NCBI GenBank assembly: GCA_030627155.1
Contig: DAOUSP010000046.1
Span: 1-8,133 of the forward strand
Reading direction: 5' to 3'
From: Candidatus Aminicenantota bacterium
GTDB taxonomy: Bacteria > Acidobacteriota > Aminicenantia > Aminicenantales > Aminicenantaceae
DNA length: 8,133 nucleotides
The notes under the pieces are model-generated. The model was given only the letters and a program-made list of their open reading frames with translations. It was not told the origin of the DNA and made no database searches. The position numbers were made by a program, and so were the translations under genes. Shown here piece after piece: positions 1-5,840 of the stretch. Numbering within the stretch: the first letter of the stretch is position 1; the number at the start of each line of letters is the position of its first letter.

Positions 1-1
1 T

Positions 2-757
2 CCTGAAACAATCTTTGATTATATCGACGGTGCTGGAGAAGTTTACAGAGCTTATAATTTCGAAAAGCTTTTATCCAGGCATTATTTCAAGAAGGGGCAG
101 CCGGAAATTTTTGCTGATATCTTTGATATGGGAACATCGGCTGATGCATTTGGAGTCTTTACACATGACCTTGAAGGAGAGGATCTCGGCATTGGCCAGG
201 GTTCTACCTATAATGGAGGGCTTTTATCTTTTTGGAAAGACAGGTTCTTTCTGTCGCTGTATGCTGAGGAGGAAACTGCCCAGGCAAAGAAAGCTCTTAT
301 TGCTTTAGGAAAATCGATTGCTGATTCAATCCCAAAAAATGGGGAGAAGCCCGGGATAGTATCTTTGCTTCCTGAAGAAAGCATGCTCGAGAGAAATATC
401 CATTATTTTCACAACCATATAATCTTGAATTATCATTTTTTTGTTGCTGACGAGAATATACTTTTTCTGGACCAAGAAACAGAAGTAGCATTAGCACCTT
501 ATTCCATTCAGGACGAAAATAGCATTCTTCTCTGTATTCTCTATCCTGATTCGGAGAAAGCTTTGCGTGCGCATAAGAATTTTATCAAGGCCTATATGCC
601 GGATGCTTCTGAAGAAGGACTTGTAAAGACTGAGGATAATAAATGGACAGCAGCAAAGCTTCAGGAAGATTTGCTCATAGTTATTTTTGGAGTTTCCACA
701 TCTTCTGTGGCAAAGGAGATGATTCAAAAAGTCCTGAAGCTAAGAAAGCAGAAATAG
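2..757 (+). CDS. DUF6599 family protein, 5' end cut off by the window
   Basis: The reading frame is open from base 2 to the TAG at 755-757, giving 251 residues with the start codon outside the window. The first visible residues (ETIFDYIDGAGEVYRAYNF) match the opening signature of DUF6599 proteins, roughly [L/I]-[Y/F]-x-Y-I-[D/N]-G-x-A/G-E-x-Y. About 20 residues later comes the second family hallmark, an acidic strand ending DMGTSADAFGVF. A C-terminal half with alternating beta-strands and helices follows, ending in a basic tail (LKLRKQK). The function of DUF6599 is unknown. Family members are usually exported or periplasmic, but any signal peptide here would lie upstream of the window. The gene is followed after 66 bases by a Tat-exported DUF362 gene on the same strand, which suggests co-transcription and a shared envelope role. 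The family call is made from memory of the motif pattern; the role is unassigned. Confidence 0.85.
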   Translation, partial: PETIFDYIDGAGEVYRAYNFEKLLSRHYFKKGQPEIFADIFDMGTSADAFGVFTHDLEGEDLGIGQGSTYNGGLLSFWKDRFFLSLYAEEETAQAKKALIALGKSIADSIPKNGEKPGIVSLLPEESMLERNIHYFHNHIILNYHFFVADENILFLDQETEVALAPYSIQDENSILLCILYPDSEKALRAHKNFIKAYMPDASEEGLVKTEDNKWTAAKLQEDLLIVIFGVSTSSVAKEMIQKVLKLRKQK

Positions 758-823
758 TGGCAAAGATTTATAAATTTTACATGAAGTATTTTTATAGATG
801 ATTCAAGAACAGGGGAGGAGGGA

Positions 824-1726
824 ATGAAAAAACGCATAATAACAAGGCGCGATTTTTTAAAGGTGGCGGCCTTAACACCATTGGCCGGGGCAGTGCCTTT
901 CAGTATGTATTCTAATCAGGCGAAGGTAACGAAAAAAGAAATTCTAAAGTCGCGGGTTGTTCTAATAAGAGACAAAGATGCTTTGATGGGTTCAGGCTCG
1001 CCAAATCCAGAAGTAATCCAAAAGATGTTAGATGAGGCAGTGACTACTTTGCTCGGAGGGAACGACCCTGTGACTTGTTGGAAAAGCTTGATTAAGCCGG
1101 ACGATATAGTGGGTATTAAAACCAATATCTGGAGTTATATCCCGACTACAAAAGAAGTGGAACAAGCTATCTGGTGCCGGGTTCGTGATGCTGGAGTTCC
1201 TGAACGTAATATAGGTATAGATGACAGAGGAGTACGGGGGAATCCAATATTTCAGAATGCAACAGTCCTTATAAATGCACGGCCAGCTCGAACTCACCAT
1301 TGGTCAGGTATGGGAAGCTGCATAAAAAATTACATCACGTTTGTCCCAAGGCCGTCTGCCCATCATGGAGATTCCTGCGCTGATTTGGCTAAAATCTGGA
1401 CTGACTATAATCTAAAGCATAAAACAAAGTTAAACATTCTGGTGATGTTGACACCTCTTTTTCATGGCATTGGACCGCATCATTACAGCCAAAAATATGT
1501 TTGGCATTACAAAGGTTTAATCGTAGGGACTGATCCTGTTGCTGTGGATGCCACTGGACTGCGGATTCTTGAGGCCAAGCGCCGCGAATTCTTTGGTGAG
1601 GAAAGAGGCCTTCAACCTCCTGCAAAGCATATTCTTCTTGCAGATACGAGACATCATCTTGGGACAAGTGACCCAGAGAAAATCGAATTGATTAAGCTTG
1701 GATGGGAAGAAGCAAGGCTTATTTAA
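824..1726 (+). CDS. Tat-exported DUF362 domain protein
   Basis: This 300-residue protein starts with a textbook twin-arginine signal: T7-R8-R9-D10-F11-L12-K13, then a hydrophobic stretch (VAALTPLAGAVPF, residues 14-26). It should therefore be exported folded, possibly with a cofactor. The body is DUF362-like. There is a PDDIVGIKTNI strand-turn at about residues 92-102 and a late G-T-D-P-V-A-V-D-A-T-G motif at 235-245, the most recognisable DUF362 signature. The middle is rich in His, Cys and aromatic residues (THHW 157-160, HH 180-181, HGIGPHH 214-220), which could bind a metal, but that is inference. No ferredoxin-type CxxCxxC cluster is present, unlike many longer DUF362 proteins. The ATG follows a purine-rich ribosome site (GGGGAGG, 812-818) with 5 bases between. 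The biochemical function of the family is not established. Confidence 0.87.
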   Translation: MKKRIITRRDFLKVAALTPLAGAVPFSMYSNQAKVTKKEILKSRVVLIRDKDALMGSGSPNPEVIQKMLDEAVTTLLGGNDPVTCWKSLIKPDDIVGIKTNIWSYIPTTKEVEQAIWCRVRDAGVPERNIGIDDRGVRGNPIFQNATVLINARPARTHHWSGMGSCIKNYITFVPRPSAHHGDSCADLAKIWTDYNLKHKTKLNILVMLTPLFHGIGPHHYSQKYVWHYKGLIVGTDPVAVDATGLRILEAKRREFFGEERGLQPPAKHILLADTRHHLGTSDPEKIELIKLGWEEARLI

Positions 1727-1766
1727 CCTTAATTATTTATAAAAAATGTCCTGCATCTGTAGCTGA

Positions 1767-1789
1767 AGTACTCCCCAAAAAATGGACAG
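1767..1789. mobile_element. possible IS3-family terminal repeat remnant
   Basis: In the AT-rich gap after the DUF362 gene, the words GTACT, CCCCAAAAAA and TGGACAG occur in close succession. They have the order and near-spacing seen in terminal inverted repeats of IS3/IS150-type elements, which typically read TGTACTGnCCCCAAAAAG then TTGGACAG. No transposase frame and no matching opposite end is visible nearby, so at most this is a solitary remnant. The comparison is from memory of IS ends and could be chance. Confidence 0.3.
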
Positions 1790-1944
1790 TGGGATAAAGT
1801 GCATGATGACCTGTGATAAGATAATAAGAGGTCTGAGAGCTTTTATGAATGGTGCTTTTTATTTAAAGGAATCTGGATTTAAAGATATTATTTTTTATAA
1901 AATCCTTTTAATTTTAAAAATATAAAAAAGAAAGGCAAATAAAA

Positions 1945-2499
1945 ATGAAAAAAATTGTAATTCCTTTAAGTGATACGCCAGTCGCCTCGCCAGGCGTTCC
2001 AGTTTATCTGATTTCAACAATGAGTAAGAGCGGAGTAAGAAATATTGCCCCTTATGGAATGGTGATGCCAGTCTCTTATAATCCTCCTATTTATGCAATT
2101 GGTTCAGATAAAGATAGAGATACTTACCGAAATATTGTAGAGACAAAAGAATTTGTCTTAAATGTTCCCTCAACTTCAATGTTGGAAAAAGTAAATGTTA
2201 CCGGAATAAAATTCCCTGCTGAAATAGATGAATTTGAGAAAGCAAAATTTACTCCAATAGCGGCTTCCCAAGTAAAGCCGCCCTTGATAGTAGAGTGTAG
2301 GTCTCATTTTGAATGTAAAGTATTAAATATTTATGAAATCAATAAAACGAGGGTTATAATAATTGGAGAAGTAGTAGCGATATCAATAGACCGAGAACTT
2401 TTTTTGAAAAATTTTGCCAAACAAAAAGGTCAGTTAGATCCTTTGTTTTATTTTCATGGCTCTTATTTTGGATTAGGAAGGTATGTAGGAAAAAGGTAA
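1945..2499 (+). CDS. flavin reductase-like FMN-binding split-barrel protein
   Basis: The 184-residue product fits the flavin reductase-like domain (FMN-binding split barrel) in length and pattern. The first strand PVYLISTMSKSGVRNIAPYGMVMPVS (about residues 19-44) corresponds to the family's region that binds the FMN phosphate and ring. It is followed by NPPIYAIGS (46-54) and by T60-x-x-N63-I-x-x-T-K-E-F-V-L-N-V (60-74), a classic family stretch. The C-terminal YFHGSYFGLGRYVGKR resembles the closing strand of archaeal and anaerobe members. Such proteins bind FMN and may reduce it with NAD(P)H or act as flavoredoxin-like electron carriers; the exact partner cannot be read from the sequence. A purine-rich site (AGAAAGG, 1929-1935) lies 9 bases before the ATG. 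The DUF89 gene starts 24 bases after its stop, so the two are probably co-transcribed. Composition is very AT-rich. Confidence 0.86.
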   Translation: MKKIVIPLSDTPVASPGVPVYLISTMSKSGVRNIAPYGMVMPVSYNPPIYAIGSDKDRDTYRNIVETKEFVLNVPSTSMLEKVNVTGIKFPAEIDEFEKAKFTPIAASQVKPPLIVECRSHFECKVLNIYEINKTRVIIIGEVVAISIDRELFLKNFAKQKGQLDPLFYFHGSYFGLGRYVGKR

Positions 2500-2523
2500 T
2501 AAATTTATTAGGAGTATATATAG

Positions 2524-3399
2524 ATGAGAACTTATTTAGATTGTGTCCCCTGTTTTTACAGGCAAGCTTTAGATACTGCTCGAATTGCGGGAGCGGATGA
2601 GATTAAACAAAAGCAGATTTTAGATAAAGTTTCTCAATTGATACCGGATTTTCCTTTAGAAGCTAGTCCTCCAGAAATGGGAAGAGAGATATATAATTTA
2701 GTCAGAGAAATGTCTGGTGTAAAAGACCCTTTTAAGGAAATTAAAGAAAATAATAACAGATTAGCCTTAAAACTTTATCCTAAATTAAAACAAGAAGTAA
2801 ATAATTCAGAGGATAGACTTTTGACTGCAGTAAGATTATCTATAATCGGTAATATTATCGATTATGGAGCGAAAAGTTCGTTGAATATGGAAGAAGAAAT
2901 AAATAATCTTTTTCAGGGAAATTTTACAACTAAAAATGAAAACAGTGAAACTATGTTTAAATATAAAAAATTTAAAGAAGCATTAAATAAGGTTAATAGC
3001 ATAATTTACTTGGCTGATAATGCTGGGGAGGTAGTTTTTGATAGACTGTTAATAGAAGAGTTGGTAAAAGAATTGGGGAAAGAAGTAATCTATGTAGTGA
3101 AAGACAAGCCTATTATCAATGATGCCCTAATAGAAGATGCTATCTTTTGTGGAATAAACGAAGTTGCTGAAATTATTTCCAGTGGTTCGGATGCACCGGG
3201 GACACTGCTTGAATATTGTTCAGGAGAATTTATTAGATTATTCCAAAAGGCAGAATTAATCATTAGTAAAGGACAGGGAAATTATGAAGCTCTTTCAGAA
3301 GAAGATAGACCCATGTTTTTTCTGTTTAGAGCAAAATGTCCAGTAATAGCTGAGGATATTGGTTGTAATTTAGGGGATATGGTTTTAGTAGGCAGGTGA
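2524..3399 (+). CDS. DUF89/ARMT1-like metal-dependent phosphatase (CxxC subfamily)
   Basis: The 291-residue protein matches the stand-alone archaeal/bacterial DUF89 branch (COG1578 type). It begins MRTYLDCVPCFYRQAL with the subfamily CxxC pair at C7 and C10. The central motif Y162-L-A-D165-N166-A-G-E-V-V-F-D173 is the conserved Asp-Asn metal-binding core. VVKDKPIINDAL (191-202), the SDAPGT loop (222-227) and SKGQGNYEAL (248-257) follow in the usual order, and the protein closes with AEDIGCNLGDMVLVGR. Characterised DUF89 proteins are Mn/Co/Ni-dependent phosphatases that act on sugar phosphates and damaged phosphometabolites; the substrate here is unknown. AGGAG at 2510-2514 sits 9 bases before the ATG, and the gene follows the flavin reductase by 24 bases. 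The TGA stop is only 25 bases from the stop of the opposing YggS-type gene, with no obvious terminator hairpin between. Codon use is strongly AT-biased (AGA, AAA, ATA, TTA). Confidence 0.9.
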   Translation: MRTYLDCVPCFYRQALDTARIAGADEIKQKQILDKVSQLIPDFPLEASPPEMGREIYNLVREMSGVKDPFKEIKENNNRLALKLYPKLKQEVNNSEDRLLTAVRLSIIGNIIDYGAKSSLNMEEEINNLFQGNFTTKNENSETMFKYKKFKEALNKVNSIIYLADNAGEVVFDRLLIEELVKELGKEVIYVVKDKPIINDALIEDAIFCGINEVAEIISSGSDAPGTLLEYCSGEFIRLFQKAELIISKGQGNYEALSEEDRPMFFLFRAKCPVIAEDIGCNLGDMVLVGR

Positions 3400-3424
3400 A
3401 AATATATTAAGGGTCAGGTGCTGT

Positions 3425-4078
3425 TTACTTTCTTAGGCCAAATATCTTTGTTCCGATTCTTACAAGGTTAGCTCCCTCCTCGATTGCTACCCTGTAAGAG
3501 TTTGTCATTCCCATCGAAAGGTATTTCCATTCTACCAGAGGAATAGAGCGTGATTTAAGCATATCAAACAATTTTTTTGTCTCCTGAAAATAAGGTCGTG
3601 CATCTTCTGGGTCACCAAAGAAAGGACCCATGGTCATAAGACCCTTGATTTGGATGTTTTTGAGACGGATTATTTTTTTGATAAGGTCTTCGGCCTCTTC
3701 GGGAAGAACACCAAACTTTTGTGGCTCTCTTCCACTGTTTATCTCAATGAGAATAGGCATTATTTTTCCTGTTTCTTGACATCGTTTATCAACTTCTCCA
3801 GCAAGCTTGAGAGAATCGACTGTTTCTATCATATCGAAAATAGGAACGGCTTTTTTTACTTTATTCCTTTGCAGGTGGCCTATGAAATGCCATTTAACAC
3901 GATTCCCGATAACCTTGTAGGCCTCTAATGCTTCTTGGACATAATTTTCTCCGATGATTTGAATCCCAGCATTGACAGTGCACAGGACTTCCTCTAAGGT
4001 TCTTGATTTTGCCGCTGCTACAAGGCCTACTCCTTCAGGGAGTTCTGCAAGGATTTTTCTTACATTTTCTTCAATCAT
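3425..4078 (-). CDS. yggS: YggS/PLPBP family pyridoxal 5'-phosphate homeostasis protein
   Basis: The 217-residue product carries all the landmarks of the single-domain PLP-binding YggS/PROSC family. These are the Schiff-base lysine in LVAAAKSRT (K24), GENYVQE (43-49), WHFIGHLQRNK (63-73), the IETVDSL strand (84-90), the INSGREPQKFGV loop (113-124), MTMGPF (148-153), LSMGM (187-191) and the phosphate-binding VRIGTKIFG (206-214). Family members bind PLP without known catalysis and buffer free PLP and amino/keto acid balance in the cytosol. The protein is slightly short because the N-terminal helix before K24 is about 10 residues shorter than in E. coli YggS. Where many homologues read MGMSxD, this one reads MGMTNS. 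The ATG at 4078 is the only plausible start: no other ATG, GTG or TTG was found in frame before the upstream stop. GGGAG at 4090-4094 serves as ribosome site with a rather long 11-base spacing. Confidence 0.93.
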   Translation of the reverse strand: MIEENVRKILAELPEGVGLVAAAKSRTLEEVLCTVNAGIQIIGENYVQEALEAYKVIGNRVKWHFIGHLQRNKVKKAVPIFDMIETVDSLKLAGEVDKRCQETGKIMPILIEINSGREPQKFGVLPEEAEDLIKKIIRLKNIQIKGLMTMGPFFGDPEDARPYFQETKKLFDMLKSRSIPLVEWKYLSMGMTNSYRVAIEEGANLVRIGTKIFGLRK

Positions 4079-4105
4079 GGGTTTTAAATCTCCCTTAGCA
4101 TTATT

Positions 4106-4134
4106 TTTATATGCCAGGATGAAACATTAATCAA
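4106..4134 (-). promoter_or_regulatory. predicted sigma-70-type promoter of the yggS-like gene
   Basis: Read on the minus strand, TTGATT (4134-4129) is followed by a 17-base spacer and TATAAA (4111-4106). This is a good -35/-10 pair ending 27 bases upstream of the ATG at 4078, leaving room for the GGGAG ribosome site. It is a pattern match only. Confidence 0.5.
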
Positions 4135-4456
4135 GCTTCATGAAAAATTCAAGCGGCTGGAGAATCCTCGAAAATCCACATGTAAGCCCAAATCGTCAGT
4201 TATTGAAATAGATTTCATTTTCCTATAATATTAGTTTCTGGAACGGAAACGAATTGTTTTTAAATCAAAAAAGAATAGTTTTCAATATAAATTTAAGCTT
4301 CTGCTGTATGCTTCCTGTCTTCAACGATCCGATCTATGGCTGTATACCGATCTATGGGTATACCGATCTATGGCTATGCTGTGCTAACTTCTCATAGACC
4401 TTTGATTTGAAAGCTCAGTTGGTTATTGGAAAATCGGCAGATTGACATTCTGCTCA
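4135..4456. other. gene-free intergenic stretch between yggS-like gene and propeller pseudogene
   Basis: Neither strand has a frame with family resemblance here. The left part is AT-rich and includes an isolated TATAAT (4224-4229) with a poor 15-base spacing from TTGAAA. It also holds a weak 5-bp hairpin GTTTC...GAAAC followed by a T-run near 4255. The right part holds the GATCTATGG repeat cluster, listed separately. No clear rho-independent terminator is visible for the broken propeller gene, which is transcribed into this region from the right. Confidence 0.6.
4329..4373. repeat. short tandem repeat on CCGATCTATGG (three copies)
   Basis: CCGATCTATGG occurs exactly three times, starting at 4329, 4347 and 4363. 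The last two copies extend to a 15-base identity, TATACCGATCTATGG (4343-4357 and 4359-4373), giving a 16-base period. The first copy is offset by two extra bases. The second unit can also fold: TATACC (4343-4348) pairs with GGTATA (4357-4362) around an 8-base loop. Related words recur at the right end of the window. Confidence 0.8.
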
Positions 4457-5586
4457 TCATTTCCAGTCGATTCTGTAACGCTTCACGGTGAGGAATCCCT
4501 CCTCGTCCTCCTCGATGGCATAGAGTTTTCCTGCCTTCAAGAGGCGTGGCCTCACGGTGAGAAAGACTTTGGCGATATACCTTCCCTCGTTATCGAAAAC
4601 GTCGTAATAGCTGCCTTCAGGGTCTTTCATCTTTTCGTATGTCCTGACGAAAAGCCAACCGCGGTCATCCATGATGCACTCCTTGAAGGCAGGGAAATTT
4701 TTCGGCCACTTCACGCGGACATCCGAAGCCGAAGGTGGAGCATTACCCCATATCTCTTTGGCTCTCTTCTCGCGGTCCTCTCTGGTGAGTTTTTCCGGAT
4801 CGTAATCCTTGACGATTCTCTTGACGAGTTTCGCCTCCGGACTCAAAATTCGAAATTCATATTCTGTTGTTTTTCCCCACAGAATGTTATCTTCTTCTGT
4901 AACTTCATAGAAGAAAAGGGGAAAATAGGGATTGAAGTCAGGATACCTGGCGATAGGCATAGAGGCGATGGTGAAAAGCGGCTCCATCTCCGCATTGAAC
5001 TTGAGCAATTCCGTTTTCGGTACTTTGTCCATAATGGTGTGGCTTCCCACGATGTTTCCTTTTGAGTCAACCTTTGCACGGGTGAACATCCACATTTCGC
5101 CAGCCAAGAGCTGCCTCAAGAACTGGCCATCCACGCTAAAAAAAGAACACGCCGTGAATGCGGGTCACAGACAAGGACTTCCTTTTGAGGAGTGATCCGG
5201 ATGCCTGATGGAGTTTCGAATTCCCCCGGTCCCTGTCCTTTTTTTCCAATCGTCCTGACGAATTTGCCACAACTGTTGAAGACTTTTATGTGGATCGCTT
5301 TCCGGTCGAGGACATAGATATTTCCATCTTCATCCACATCGATTTCCCTGGGCTCGTACAGCATTTCCTCTTCCCTGCCCTCTTTCTCTCATAAGGATAA
5401 TTCTTCCTTCAAGACCAATTTCGTTGGGATGCCGGGAGGAGGAGCCGGATTCTTGGGGTTGTAAACAATAGTCACTCCATTTTCGGTTTTGATTGTGACC
5501 TCATCCCCATGAGCCCAGCCCGCAACAAGAACTGCCAAGAAAAACAGGCAGAGAAATATCTCTTTTCGAAAAACTGGAATCCACAT
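4457..5586 (-). pseudogene. six-bladed beta-propeller (NHL-like) exported protein, disrupted by a TGA and a frameshift
   Basis: Three collinear minus-strand pieces rebuild one gene of about 376 codons. Piece 1 (5586-5389) starts at an ATG after AAGAGG (5597-5592) and has a signal peptide (FRKEIFLCLFFLAVLVAGWAHG). It then reads VTIVYNPKNPAPPPG and ends KEELSL at a TGA (5391-5389). The same frame continues with EKEGREEEMLYEPREIDV, where relatives usually read IGEKEG, so the TGA replaces a glycine codon (GGA to TGA). Piece 2 holds typical blades (DEDGNIYVLD, IKVFNSCGKFVRTIGKKGQG, GPGEFETPSGI) and runs out after RRVLF. A run of seven T (5144-5138) there is one short of the eight that would give RRVLFFSVDGQFL. 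Piece 3 (from 5137) is intact to tandem TGATGA stops. Such proteins are extracytoplasmic propellers of unknown ligand. GC content is higher than in the flanking genes. Sequencing error could explain the homopolymer lesion, but is less likely for the TGA. Confidence 0.82.
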
Positions 5587-5615
5587 TTTTGCCTCTTAAA
5601 TCCAACTTTAGCATT

Positions 5616-5644
5616 ATGATATCCAATTCTCATGACATTTTCAA
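5616..5644 (-). promoter_or_regulatory. predicted promoter of the propeller gene
   Basis: On the minus strand, TTGAAA (5644-5639), a 17-base spacer and TATCAT (5621-5616) precede the ATG at 5586, leaving a 29-base leader that contains the AAGAGG ribosome site. A second TTGACA (5668-5663) lies slightly upstream but lacks a good -10. This is a pattern match of moderate quality. If real, the broken gene still has a usable promoter. Confidence 0.35.
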
Positions 5645-5840
5645 CCTTGTCCTGTCTATCAATGTCAATTAAAAATGTGGCCAGATTATGTGCGCTCGAC
5701 TTTTTTGAACCTCGCCCCAAAAAGTAGCTTTTAAGGTATTATTATGGCGTAAAATAGGGGTTAACATATTGATAATGAGCTTGATAGCTCGGCCACGCAG
5801 TACAACGGCCAGATATCTTCCTTAGAATTAGATTAGCTTC

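Noticed and set aside
4329..4373. Short repeats considered as a CRISPR array.
   Set aside because: Units are 11-15 bases with almost no spacer between them, and no cas genes are nearby.
4405..4440. AGCTCAGTTGGTTA, which looks like a tRNA D-arm.
   Set aside because: No matching T-arm (GGTTCGA) or 7-bp acceptor stem is present at the required distance; taken as chance.
4442..5065. A long plus-strand open frame (207 codons) opposite the propeller gene.
   Set aside because: It is the antisense shadow of the higher-GC propeller gene, and its translation shows no family pattern.
5389..5391. In-frame TGA at a conserved glycine, raising the idea of the genetic code in which TGA means glycine (as in Gracilibacteria), or of selenocysteine.
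   Set aside because: The other six genes contain no internal TGA. The DUF89 gene ends properly at TGA and the propeller gene itself ends in tandem TGATGA. The site is a glycine, not a Cys/Sec position. A single GGA-to-TGA change is simpler.
5715..5724. CCCCAAAAAG, the core word of IS3-type ends, upstream of the propeller gene.
   Set aside because: The flanking words (TGTACT and TGGACAG) are absent, so ten bases alone are not enough to call an element.
5777..5810. tRNA-like string (TAGCTCGGCCACGCAG...) and a 5-bp hairpin GAGCT-TGAT-AGCTC downstream of the sulfatase-like gene.
   Set aside because: No acceptor stem, anticodon arm or TPsiC arm can be built around it. The hairpin has no T-run on the minus strand, so it is not a convincing terminator.
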